This document shows positions 17,203 through 25,070 of a DNA stretch of 64,000 nt, one piece after another. Source of the DNA: Butyricicoccus sp. OM04-18BH. Its GTDB lineage: Bacteria; Bacillota; Clostridia; Oscillospirales; Butyricicoccaceae. The notes below the pieces were generated by a model. It was not told where the DNA came from. It worked only from the letters and a program-made list of their open reading frames with translations, and made no database searches. Position 1 is the first letter of the stretch; every line of letters starts with the position of its first letter. The stretch spans positions 124,001 to 188,000 of the forward strand of contig NZ_QULN01000004.1 in assembly GCF_003481705.1 (NCBI RefSeq), given 5' to 3'. The position numbers and the translations under genes were made by a program.

Positions 17203-18294
17203 ATGAAAGAAACCAGAATTTGTGCAAACTGCGGTGCAGAGCACCCGATTGAAGATATGTTTGAGGTAGAAGGCGACTGGCTCTGCGAGGATTGCGCCGA
17301 CCGTTTGACCGTAATCTGCGACCACTGCAACGAACGGATTTATGAGGAAAACGCCGTCGAGGATGACACGCACACGCTTTGCGACCACTGCTTCGATGAG
17401 TATTACGTGCGCTGCGAGGACTGTGGATGCATTATTCACCGCGACCGCGCATATTGGGACGGTGACGATAACGCCTATTGCATATCCTGCTGGGGCGAAC
17501 ACTGCGAGGTCATCCACGAATACAGCTATACGCCCGACCTTGTGTTCCACGGAAAAGGTCTGCGGCATTTCGGCGTTGAGCTTGAAATCGATGACGGCGG
17601 TACGGTAAACAGCAACGCGCAAAAGCTGCTCGACATCGCGAACAAGGACGCAGAAAATCTCTACATCAAGACGGACGGAAGTCTGGATGAAGGCTTGGAG
17701 CTTGTCACTCATCCGATGACGCTCGAATATCACTTGAACGAAATGCCGTGGGCGGAGGTTCTTCGCAAGGCGCAAAGCATGGGCTATCTCAGCCATGCAG
17801 CAGGAACCTGCGGACTGCATGTACATATCTCCCGCTTGGCATTCGGCTGCACCTACGAGCAGCAGGAAGCTGCAATTGCTCGCCTGCTGTACTTCGTCGA
17901 GAAGTTCTGGGCGGAGCTGCTGCGGTTTAGCCGCCGCACGCAGAGCCAGATGAACCGCTGGGCAGCACGGTACGGCATTCGCCTTACGCCGTCCGAACAA
18001 ATGAACCACGCGAAGAATTCCTGCGCTGGACGTTATACGGCGGTCAACCTTACGAATTCGGATACGGTCGAAATCCGGATGTTCCGCGGCACGCTCAAGC
18101 TGAATACCCTCAAAGCCACCTTGCAGATGGTCAACCATCTCGTCGAGGTGGCTGTTTCTATGTCCGACACCGCTGTACAGGAGCTTAGCTGGTTTGATTT
18201 TCTAGACGAAATCAAAGAACCGGAGCTGATCCAGTATTTAAAGGAGCGCCGCCTTTATGTAAATGAACCCATAAACACTTCGGAGGAGGAGTAA
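17203..18294 (+). CDS. Amidoligase-family protein with N-terminal zinc fingers
   Basis: 363 residues from ATG 17203, with GGAGG at 17190-17194. Residues 7-101 hold six C-x-x-C pairs (7/10, 28/31, 39/42, 60/63, 71/74, 93/96), a tandem LIM-like zinc module. From about 121 an amidoligase domain follows: H-F-G-V-E-L-E-I-D, a G-L-H-V-H-I-S strand and V-E-I-R-M-F-R-G-T, as in the COOH-NH2 ligase (glutamate-cysteine-ligase-like) fold. Such enzymes join a carboxylate to an amine using ATP. The next gene, 1 bp away, is a class II glutamine amidotransferase that could supply or remove the amine. Substrate unknown. Confidence 0.88.
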   Translation: MKETRICANCGAEHPIEDMFEVEGDWLCEDCADRLTVICDHCNERIYEENAVEDDTHTLCDHCFDEYYVRCEDCGCIIHRDRAYWDGDDNAYCISCWGEHCEVIHEYSYTPDLVFHGKGLRHFGVELEIDDGGTVNSNAQKLLDIANKDAENLYIKTDGSLDEGLELVTHPMTLEYHLNEMPWAEVLRKAQSMGYLSHAAGTCGLHVHISRLAFGCTYEQQEAAIARLLYFVEKFWAELLRFSRRTQSQMNRWAARYGIRLTPSEQMNHAKNSCAGRYTAVNLTNSDTVEIRMFRGTLKLNTLKATLQMVNHLVEVAVSMSDTAVQELSWFDFLDEIKEPELIQYLKERRLYVNEPINTSEEE

Positions 18295-18295
18295 T

Positions 18296-19234
18296 ATGTG
18301 TAGCCTTTTCGGTTTAATCGATTTCAAAGAGTGCCTGAGCACCCATACGAAGAACAAAATTTTGAATACGTTAGCGCGTGAATGTCAAGTGCGCGGTACG
18401 GATGCAACCGGTATCGCGTACAACTTTAACGACCGCCTTCGGATCTACAAGCGTCCACTTCCCGCTCGAAAAATGAAGATTCACATTCCGCACGGTGTGA
18501 ATGTGGTCATGGGTCATACCCGTATGACCACACAGGGCAATGCGCAGTTTAACCAGAACAACCACCCGTTTCTTGGTCATGTTGCCGGAAACAGCTTTGC
18601 CCTCGCCCACAACGGCGTTCTCTGGAATGACAAAGAACTCCGCATGGAAGAAAATCTGCCGCTCACGAGTGTTGAAACGGACAGCTACGTTGCAGTGCAG
18701 CTTCTTGAACAGCAGAAAGTCCTCGACTTTGACAGCCTGCAATCCATGGCTGAAAAGGTCGAGGGTTCTTTTGTGTTTACGGTATTGGATAGGGATGATT
18801 CCATCTGGTTCGTCATCGGGGACAATCCGCTTTGCATCATGTTCTATGATGGCTTCTTGATTTACGCTTCCACTCAGGAAATACTCTGCAAAACCATCAA
18901 AAAGCTGCGGCTGAAAGCGCCCTCCGACATTCTCGAGCCGCAGGAGGGCGAAATCATGAAAATCAACCGCAATGGCCGTATCACTACAGGCACCTTCACG
19001 CCGCACACGACATTCGAGCGCTGGTGGCGAAAGTATCCCTTCTATCAGAGCTATTACGAGGACACGCCGACAAATTATGACGACCTGTTTAGCGTGGCGA
19101 AATCATTCGGCGTAACCGCAGATGAGGTGCAGGCGCTGCTCGATTACGGCTGCTCTGAGGAAGAAATCGAAGAAATGCTGTACGACCCAGAACTCTTTCA
19201 CGAGATGACTGGCGAGCTGCTGTATGCGTACTGA
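18296..19234 (+). CDS. Class II glutamine amidotransferase-like protein
   Basis: 312 residues beginning M-C-S-L-F-G, so removal of Met exposes Cys2, the catalytic N-terminal nucleophile of Ntn-type glutaminases. Further family marks are G-T-D-A-T-G-I, H-T-R-M-T-T-Q-G and A-L-A-H-N-G. No sugar-isomerase or synthetase domain follows; instead there is a short acidic helical C-terminus. Start 1 bp after the amidoligase stop indicates tight coupling. It is likely to release ammonia from glutamine for, or hydrolyse an amide made by, the amidoligase (inference from context). Confidence 0.88.
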   Translation: MCSLFGLIDFKECLSTHTKNKILNTLARECQVRGTDATGIAYNFNDRLRIYKRPLPARKMKIHIPHGVNVVMGHTRMTTQGNAQFNQNNHPFLGHVAGNSFALAHNGVLWNDKELRMEENLPLTSVETDSYVAVQLLEQQKVLDFDSLQSMAEKVEGSFVFTVLDRDDSIWFVIGDNPLCIMFYDGFLIYASTQEILCKTIKKLRLKAPSDILEPQEGEIMKINRNGRITTGTFTPHTTFERWWRKYPFYQSYYEDTPTNYDDLFSVAKSFGVTADEVQALLDYGCSEEEIEEMLYDPELFHEMTGELLYAY

Positions 19235-19251
19235 GGAGAGGAGGTGACCCG

Positions 19252-19350
19252 ATGAAGGTAATCAAGAACACGCTGCTGTTCGGCATTAAGATTGTCGCGG
19301 CGGTGGCGGCGGCAGTCCATGTGCTGCGCGGCAAGGATGGGTCCGAGTAA
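19252..19350 (+). CDS. Small 32-residue peptide, possibly membrane-associated
   Basis: ATG 19252 is preceded by GAGGAGGTG at ideal distance and lies 17 bp after the amidotransferase stop. The peptide has a basic start (M-K-V-I-K), a hydrophobic Ala/Val-rich middle and a charged end (R-G-K-D-G-S-E). It is probably a true small gene of the cassette. It could be a membrane peptide or even a substrate for the amidoligase, but nothing in the sequence proves either. Confidence 0.55.
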   Translation: MKVIKNTLLFGIKIVAAVAAAVHVLRGKDGSE

Positions 19351-19408
19351 CAGATTAGCCTTTTCTGTGCGGAACAATGCAATAAACCACACAGAAAGGC
19401 GGATACGC

Positions 19409-19591
19409 ATGAACCTGGACAAATATCCCGATGTGCTGACGCTGCGTGAGTGTCAGAAGATTTTGCAGGTGAGCCGCGGCACAATGCTGCGGCTTCTGCA
19501 TGAAGGCGAGATCCCGGCGTTTCGCATCGGGAACCGCTGGCGCATTCAGCGGAAAGAAATGCTCGAATTCATCGAGCGCAGCGAATACTGA
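19409..19591 (+). CDS. Excisionase-type helix-turn-helix protein
   Basis: 60-residue MerR-like DNA-binding protein of the excisionase family (HTH_17). It has L-T-L-R-E-C-Q-K-I-L-Q-V-S-R-G-T, then L-L-H-E-G-E-I-P-A-F-R-I-G-N-R-W-R-I. Such proteins bind att or promoter DNA and set the direction of recombination. It is 150 bp upstream of a resolvase, with a palindromic DNA element between them, which suggests it may work with that recombinase. Confidence 0.88.
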   Translation: MNLDKYPDVLTLRECQKILQVSRGTMLRLLHEGEIPAFRIGNRWRIQRKEMLEFIERSEY

Positions 19592-19650
19592 AAACAACAG
19601 AAATGAACCGTTCCGTTTGGGCATACCCATGCGGAACACGCGGAAATCCT

Positions 19651-19710
19651 CCCGTTTAAGTCGATTTTGAGGTTTCGGAACGTTCCGAAATTTTCATCGG
19701 CTTAAACGGG
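19651..19710. repeat. Nested inverted repeats upstream of the resolvase
   Basis: An outer 10-bp perfect pair (19651-19660 with 19701-19710) encloses a perfect 18-bp palindrome (19673-19690), with further partial pairing between. It ends 28 bp before the resolvase start. This could be a crossover or binding site for the resolvase or excisionase, or act in RNA as a leader stem. Confidence 0.65.
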
Positions 19711-19738
19711 AAATTTCTTTTTTGGAGGGAGACATATC

Positions 19739-20293
19739 ATGAAAATCGGATATGTGCGCGTGAGTACGGAGGAGCAGAACACGGCACGGCAGGAAATCAT
19801 GCTGCGCGAGCTCGGCGTAGACGAGCTGTTCGTCGACAGGGCGAGCGGGAAAAACGCGGACCGGCCGGAGCTGAACCGTATGATGAATTTTGTGCGGCGC
19901 GGCGATACGGTCATCGTTGAGTCGATCAGCCGCTTTGCAAGAAATACGCGCGACCTGCTAGACCTCGTAGAACAGCTGACCGCAAAGCAGGTAGAGTTCG
20001 TCAGCCGCAAGGAAGCCATTGACACAACAACGCCGACCGGCAAGTTTATGCTGACCGTGTTTGCGGCGGTGGCAGAGCTCGAACGCGAGTACATTTTGCA
20101 GCGTCAGCGTGAGGGCATTGCCATTGCCAAACAGCAGGGAAAGTACCGCGGCCGCCCGCCGAAGGCATATCCGGACTTCGAACGCATCGCAGCCCGGTGG
20201 CAGAAGGGCGAAATCACCGCCGTGCAGGCGATGAAACAGCTCGGGATGAGCAAGACAAGATTTTACGAGCGAGTGAAGCGGCTTAAAAAGTAG
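19739..20293 (+). CDS. Small serine resolvase/invertase (1)
   Basis: 184 residues with all catalytic marks of the resolvase/invertase family: G-Y-V-R-V-S with Ser9, then S-I-S-R-F-A-R-N around residue 62, and the E-helix region L-E-R-E-Y-I-L-Q-R-Q-R-E-G. The end is a Hin-like helix-turn-helix. The ribosome site is GGAGGG. It is the first of three resolvase-like genes in a row upstream of the polysaccharide island. Confidence 0.92.
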   Translation: MKIGYVRVSTEEQNTARQEIMLRELGVDELFVDRASGKNADRPELNRMMNFVRRGDTVIVESISRFARNTRDLLDLVEQLTAKQVEFVSRKEAIDTTTPTGKFMLTVFAAVAELEREYILQRQREGIAIAKQQGKYRGRPPKAYPDFERIAARWQKGEITAVQAMKQLGMSKTRFYERVKRLKK

Positions 20294-20464
20294 AAAGCTG
20301 CCGTGTGCGGCGCGGCATACGCTGAAGCAGGATAGAGCTCCTGCCTTTTAAGCAGGGTGTCTAAGGTGATCGTGCGCAGAGACAGAAATGACCGGGCTGC
20401 TGATGTGAATTCATTGAAAAGTCAATAATGACGAAAATGGGGATTTTCTCTACAATAAAACAAA

Positions 20465-20499
20465 AGGCAGTACTGCATTGCACACGCGCGGTACTGCCT
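20465..20499 (+). promoter_or_regulatory. Leader hairpin before the second resolvase
   Basis: A perfect 9-bp stem (20465-20473 with 20491-20499) lies 26 bp before the ATG and is followed by a weak T-rich stretch. A TACAAT box sits just upstream, near 20451-20456. It may be an attenuator or simply a leader stem. Confidence 0.5.
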
Positions 20500-20524
20500 C
20501 AAACTTTTTATGGAGGAATTTCAA

Positions 20525-21130
20525 ATGGAAAATCAAATCTACGGCTACATTCGCGTGTCCTCACGTGACCAGAACGAGGACAGGCAGGTGATCGCGATGA
20601 GGGAATTCGGCATCGCGGAGAAAAATCTGGTCATCGACAAGCAGTCCGGAAAGGATTTCGCGCGGCCGGGCTATCGCAGACTGCTGAGAAAATTAAAGCC
20701 GAACGACACTCTCGTGATTAAGAGCATCGACCGGCTGGGACGCAATTATGATGAGGTTTTGGAGCAGTGGCGGCTGCTGACCAAGGAGAAACAGGTGGAC
20801 ATTGTCGTGCTCGATATGCCGCTTTTGGATACGCGGAAGGGCCGTGATTTGATCGGAACACTCATTTCGGACATTGTTTTGCAGCTGCTGTCCTATGTCG
20901 CCCAGACCGAGCGGGAATTTATCCATCAGCGGCAGGCGGAGGGTATTGCGGCCGCCAAGGCGAGAGGGGTCAAATTCGGTCGAAAACCCAAGGAACGCCC
21001 GGCGGAATACGAGCATCTGCGTGATGAATGGCGGGCAGGACGCATTTCCGCACGCGCTGCGGCGCGTCAGCTGGGTGTCGCACATCGAACCTTCATGAAG
21101 TGGGTCGAACAGGAAAATTCAGATTGTTGA
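20525..21130 (+). CDS. Small serine resolvase/invertase (2)
   Basis: 201 residues from ATG 20525 (ribosome site GGAGG). Catalytic Ser12 lies in Y-I-R-V-S-S, and the arginine cluster is D-R-L-G-R-N near residue 70. The C-terminal helix-turn-helix ends in T-F-M-K-W-V-E. Intact and probably active. It shares its C-terminal pattern (T-F-x-K-W-V-E) with the degenerate third copy, so these two likely arose by duplication and may bind related sites. Confidence 0.92.
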   Translation: MENQIYGYIRVSSRDQNEDRQVIAMREFGIAEKNLVIDKQSGKDFARPGYRRLLRKLKPNDTLVIKSIDRLGRNYDEVLEQWRLLTKEKQVDIVVLDMPLLDTRKGRDLIGTLISDIVLQLLSYVAQTEREFIHQRQAEGIAAAKARGVKFGRKPKERPAEYEHLRDEWRAGRISARAAARQLGVAHRTFMKWVEQENSDC

Positions 21131-21135
21131 TAAAA

Positions 21136-21268
21136 GTACGATTTGCTACACAGTGTACAGTATTTTTACTTTGAACTGCTTATTCCATTAAAGTATTTAC
21201 AATTATATCAAAAAATACGCGAAACTACAAGGCTTTGGCAGGTTATTAACCTGTACTATTTGCTACAC
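21136..21268. repeat. Direct repeats flanking a short promoter-sized segment
   Basis: A 16-bp sequence of the form GTAC-N-ATTTGCTACAC occurs at 21136-21151 and again at 21253-21268 with one mismatch, 117 bp apart and in the same orientation. A 15-bp palindrome (21239-21253) abuts the second copy. The pair lies between two resolvase-like genes, so recombination or binding sites are plausible. Confidence 0.6.
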
Positions 21269-21296
21269 TTTTGTCGAGTAATGTGAGGGTTAAGGG

Positions 21297-21890
21297 ATGG
21301 AACCGAGAAGCTTTTATTACTCCTGCACACCGGAAGCTGACCGCGAAACGCAGTTCGAAAGCTTCCGTTCGATGGGAGCACACGAAAGCGAGATTTTCAT
21401 TGATGTGTGCGGGCACAGAAAATCGAGCCGCAGCAGTCTGGCGATGCTCAAGCGCATCGGCCTGCGTGAGGGCGACCGGCTGACTATTCCGACGCTGTAC
21501 TGTCTGAGTGATTTGAAAAAGGGCCTTGCAGATGAGCTGAACTGGCTTCGCCAGCACGGAATTCAGCTGCGGATTGCCGATATTCCGATGACGATGCGCT
21601 GCTCTGATGAAACGGAGCAGCGCCTTGCCAGCGAAATGCTGTATCAGGTGATTGATGCGACGGTTCTGAAGGAGCGCGAGGAAAAACGCCAGAAGCAGAG
21701 CGAAGGCATCCGTGCGGCACAGGAAAAGGGCGTGCATATCGGCCGCAAGCCGATGGAGCGCGGCGCCGAGTTTGAAGCGCTGAAGCAGCAGTGGCAGCGC
21801 GGCGAGATCTCGCTCAGAGAGGCCGGCCGACGGCTCGGCGTGACGCATCAGACGTTTAAGAAGTGGGTGGAGGAACCCGAGGAAGATTAA
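21297..21890 (+). CDS. Degenerate resolvase-like DNA-binding protein
   Basis: 197 residues with the length and helix-turn-helix end of a small serine recombinase but with the active site gone. Where its neighbour has Y-I-R-V-S-S this protein has F-Y-Y-S-C-T, and D-R-L-G-R is replaced by Y-C-L-S-D, so the nucleophilic Ser and both key Arg are lost. The reading frame is otherwise intact. It is therefore probably a DNA-binding regulator. Its stop is 20 bp before the first polysaccharide-export gene, so it may be co-transcribed with and control the glycan island. Confidence 0.8.
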   Translation: MEPRSFYYSCTPEADRETQFESFRSMGAHESEIFIDVCGHRKSSRSSLAMLKRIGLREGDRLTIPTLYCLSDLKKGLADELNWLRQHGIQLRIADIPMTMRCSDETEQRLASEMLYQVIDATVLKEREEKRQKQSEGIRAAQEKGVHIGRKPMERGAEFEALKQQWQRGEISLREAGRRLGVTHQTFKKWVEEPEED

Positions 21891-21910
21891 GGATAAGGTT
21901 GTACAAATTC

Positions 21911-23362
21911 ATGTCAAAAACACAGCAGGGGTTCTCGACCAGAGAACTAAAGAAGATTTTTTCGATTGTTTTCGTCGCGTATATGGTGCTTGCGGTGGCA
22001 TTTTATTTTCTCTCCGGAGAGCAGCTACGTTATCGCGACTCGCGCGGCAATATTGAGATGTCGGTAGCGAACGCTGCGACGGTTGAGTTGACAGCAGGTT
22101 CGGTTGTGGAACAGCAGTTCACACCGAAAATTCAGATTTTTGAGCATCTTTCCGTGCAATGGGGCGTGTTCAACCGTGTCAATCACGGCACGGTGAACGT
22201 GCAGCTTGTGAACCTGGTAACGCAGGAAGTCCTGCTTGATCAGAATTTGCAGGCGGATCAGATCACGGAAGGTCAGGTTACGACGTTTGATTTCCCGGCA
22301 CTGGAAACGGTCTGCAATGCGCCGCTTGCGTTGCGTATCACATCGCCCGATGCAGTGGCAGGTGATGCGCTTACGCCGGTGATGAAGACCGATGCAACGC
22401 TTGAAAACGGTCAGCTGTATGTTAATGGACAGGCTGTTGCAGGTGAGCTCGCCTTCTCGGCTACCGGTCGTGACTACATCTGGACCGGCTTGCATTACTG
22501 GCAGTTTGCAGCTGCTGGCGCGGTAATTCTCGCGGCGTTGCTGCTGATGTTGCTGCACAAGCACAAGACCGGCAAGAAAAGCTTTATTCTCAACGCGATG
22601 ATTGCCCTGAGGCGGTATCGCTTCCTGATTAAGCAGCTGGTTGACCGCGATTTCAAGGCAAAGTATAAGCGTTCAATTCTTGGCGTGTTCTGGAGCTTTC
22701 TCAATCCGCTTTTGAACATGATCGTGCAGTATGTTGTGTTCTCCAATATGTTTAAGTTTGATATTCCATACTTTCCGGTTTATCTGCTTTGCGGTAACGT
22801 TGTCTTCAATTACTTCTCTGAGGCATGCGGCATGGCGCTTACATCTATTGTAGGTAACGCTGACCTCATTAAAAAAGTATATGTGCCGAAGTATATTTAT
22901 CCGCTGACGCGCATTATGTCGTCGCTTATCAATATGCTGATTTCGCTCATCCCGCTTGCAGCGGTGGCGATTTTTTCGGGTCTGCTGCCGAATAAAACGT
23001 ATTTTCTTTTGCCGTTCCCGCTGCTCTGCCTGGCACTGTTTTGTTTAGGACTGGGCATGTTGCTTGCGTCGGCGATGGTGTTCTTCCGGGATATTCAGTT
23101 CCTTTGGGGTGTATTGATTACAATTTGGACATATCTAACGCCGATTTTTTATCCGGTCAGTGCGTTGCCGGATAGTGTACAGGTAATTGTGAAGATGAAT
23201 CCGTTATATTTCTATGTAACATTCTTGCGTTCGTGCGTAATGGATGGACTTTCGCCGGAGCCGATAATGTATGTACAGTGTGCACTTATTGCGCTGGTGA
23301 TGCTTGCTGTAGGTGCATTTACGTTCAAAAAATCGCAGGATAACTTTGTCCTCTATTTATAA
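21911..23362 (+). CDS. ABC-2 polysaccharide export permease with N-terminal extension
   Basis: 483 residues. The C-terminal 270 form a Wzm/TagG-type permease with six predicted membrane segments, including D-F-K-A-K-Y-K-R-S-I-L-G at the domain start and a conserved F-R-D-I-Q loop. Ahead of it is an unusual extension: a membrane segment (about 18-35), an extracytoplasmic beta-rich region of about 150 residues, and a second membrane segment (about 190-212). The extension might bind the exported chain. Together with the following ATPase it exports an undecaprenyl-linked glycan across the membrane. Confidence 0.88.
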   Translation: MSKTQQGFSTRELKKIFSIVFVAYMVLAVAFYFLSGEQLRYRDSRGNIEMSVANAATVELTAGSVVEQQFTPKIQIFEHLSVQWGVFNRVNHGTVNVQLVNLVTQEVLLDQNLQADQITEGQVTTFDFPALETVCNAPLALRITSPDAVAGDALTPVMKTDATLENGQLYVNGQAVAGELAFSATGRDYIWTGLHYWQFAAAGAVILAALLLMLLHKHKTGKKSFILNAMIALRRYRFLIKQLVDRDFKAKYKRSILGVFWSFLNPLLNMIVQYVVFSNMFKFDIPYFPVYLLCGNVVFNYFSEACGMALTSIVGNADLIKKVYVPKYIYPLTRIMSSLINMLISLIPLAAVAIFSGLLPNKTYFLLPFPLLCLALFCLGLGMLLASAMVFFRDIQFLWGVLITIWTYLTPIFYPVSALPDSVQVIVKMNPLYFYVTFLRSCVMDGLSPEPIMYVQCALIALVMLAVGAFTFKKSQDNFVLYL

Positions 23363-23371
23363 GGTGGGAAA

Positions 23372-24154
23372 ATGAGCAAAAAAGAGAAGCTGCTCCATGA
23401 GCAGCAGGAAAAAAACGCAGAATTGCAGAAACGGAAAATTATCGAAGTACAAGATGTCTCTATGCGCTTTCGGCTGACAGACGATAAAATCATGTCGCTG
23501 AAGGAGTTCGTAACACGTAAGCTGAGCGGCAAGTACAAGACCTCAGAATTCTGGGCGCTGAAGGATGTATCGTTCGATGTATATCGTGGCGAGGTTGTCG
23601 GCATTATTGGCCACAACGGCGCAGGCAAAAGCACGATTCTAAAAGTCATTTCGGGCATTCTCAAACCGACTGAGGGCTCTGTGATCTGCGGCGGCAATAT
23701 TGTGCCGATGCTGGAGCTTGGCTCGGGTTTCGATCACGATTTGACCGGACGCGAGAATATCTTTCTCAATGGCGCAATTCTCGGTTATACGGAAGATTTC
23801 CTGAAATCGAAATATGATGAAATCGTTGCGTTTTCCGAGTTAGGCGAGTTTATTGATGTGCCGATTCGCAACTACTCATCCGGTATGCTGATGCGTTTGG
23901 CGTTTTCGATCGCGACGGTTGTCAATCCGCAGATTCTCATTGTGGACGAAATTCTTGCTGTCGGCGACGCAAACTTTCAGGAAAAAAGCCGCAAGCGCAT
24001 GCTGGAGCTGATGAGCGGCGGCACGACTGTGCTGTTTGTGTCGCATAGCCTTGAGCAGATTCGCGAGATGTGTGACCGGGTTGTCTGGATTGAGCACGGG
24101 CAGGTGCAGACTGTTGGAGAGACGAAAGAAATTTGCGATGAATATGAGCAATGA
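23372..24154 (+). CDS. ABC polysaccharide export ATPase (Wzt/TagH type)
   Basis: 260-residue nucleotide-binding subunit with Walker A G-H-N-G-A-G-K-S-T, a signature region N-Y-S-S-G-M-L-M-R-L and Walker B I-L-I-V-D-E. The N-terminal loop before the ATPase core is typical of O-antigen and teichoic-acid exporters. It lacks the C-terminal carbohydrate-binding domain of long Wzt proteins, so chain-end recognition, if any, must lie elsewhere, possibly in the permease extension. Start 9 bp after the permease stop. Confidence 0.92.
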   Translation: MSKKEKLLHEQQEKNAELQKRKIIEVQDVSMRFRLTDDKIMSLKEFVTRKLSGKYKTSEFWALKDVSFDVYRGEVVGIIGHNGAGKSTILKVISGILKPTEGSVICGGNIVPMLELGSGFDHDLTGRENIFLNGAILGYTEDFLKSKYDEIVAFSELGEFIDVPIRNYSSGMLMRLAFSIATVVNPQILIVDEILAVGDANFQEKSRKRMLELMSGGTTVLFVSHSLEQIREMCDRVVWIEHGQVQTVGETKEICDEYEQ

Positions 24155-24199
24155 ACAGACTGTGAGTAGAATGCATTTAAGAATGATGGAGATGAAGTT

Positions 24200-25057
24200 T
24201 TGAAAGGTCTAATCTTAGCCGCAGGCAAAGGCACGCGCCTTTACCCGATGACAAAACCGATGAGCAAGCCGTTGCTTCCGGTTTACGATAAGCCTATGAT
24301 TTATTACCCGCTTGCAATTCTCATGCAAGCGGGCATTTCCGATGTCATGGTGATCGTTCCGCCGAACGAGACGGATACATTCCGTGCGCTGCTCGGCGAC
24401 GGAAGTCAGTTCGGCATTCATATCTGCTATGCAGAACAGCCTGTCGCGCGTGGTATTGCGGACGCACTGCTCATCGGCCGCGAGTTCGTGGGCGATGACT
24501 CGGTATGCCTTGTGTTGGGCGATAACATTTTCCACAGCGATACGCTGCGTGAAGTGCTCTGTAAGGGCGCACAGCAGCAGAACGGTGCAACGGTGTTCGG
24601 CTACTGGGTTGAAAATTCGCGGCCGTTCGGTGTGGTAGAGTTTGACGAGGATGGACGGGCTATTTCGATTGAAGAGAAGCCACGCCACCCGAAGAGCAAT
24701 TACATAATTCCCGGTATTTATTTTTACGATAACCAGGCAATGGAGATTGCGGCAAATCTCACGCCGTCGCAGCGCGGCGAACTGGAAATCACAGACGTAA
24801 ATCTGGAGTATTTACGCCGGGATCAATTGCAGGTGCTCCCGCTCGAGCGGGACGTCGTGTGGCTGGATGCCGGTACAGCAGACAGCCTGATGGACGCTGG
24901 ACAGACCATTCGAAATATCCAGGCTGAGACCGGACGCTATGTTGGCTGCCTGGAAGAGCTGGCCTTTAACCAAGGCTGGCTGACAGAAGAGCAGGTACAC
25001 GAAGCCGGACAAGAGCTCGGCATGACACTCTATGGACAGTACTTGCAGTGCTTATAA
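24200..25057 (+). CDS. rfbA: Glucose-1-phosphate thymidylyltransferase RfbA (copy 1)
   Basis: Makes dTDP-glucose from glucose-1-phosphate and dTTP. 285 residues with the nucleotidyltransferase start G-L-I-L-A-A-G-K-G-T-R-L-Y-P and the later L-G-D-N-I-F and E-E-K-P-R-H-P-K-S-N-Y motifs. The start codon is TTG at 24200 (the second copy has ATG at the same place). The protein is nearly identical to the product of 35821-36678. No rfbB, rfbC or rfbD is in the window, so later dTDP-sugar steps must be encoded elsewhere. Confidence 0.95.
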   Translation: MKGLILAAGKGTRLYPMTKPMSKPLLPVYDKPMIYYPLAILMQAGISDVMVIVPPNETDTFRALLGDGSQFGIHICYAEQPVARGIADALLIGREFVGDDSVCLVLGDNIFHSDTLREVLCKGAQQQNGATVFGYWVENSRPFGVVEFDEDGRAISIEEKPRHPKSNYIIPGIYFYDNQAMEIAANLTPSQRGELEITDVNLEYLRRDQLQVLPLERDVVWLDAGTADSLMDAGQTIRNIQAETGRYVGCLEELAFNQGWLTEEQVHEAGQELGMTLYGQYLQCL

Positions 25058-25070
25058 CGGAGGATAGAAA

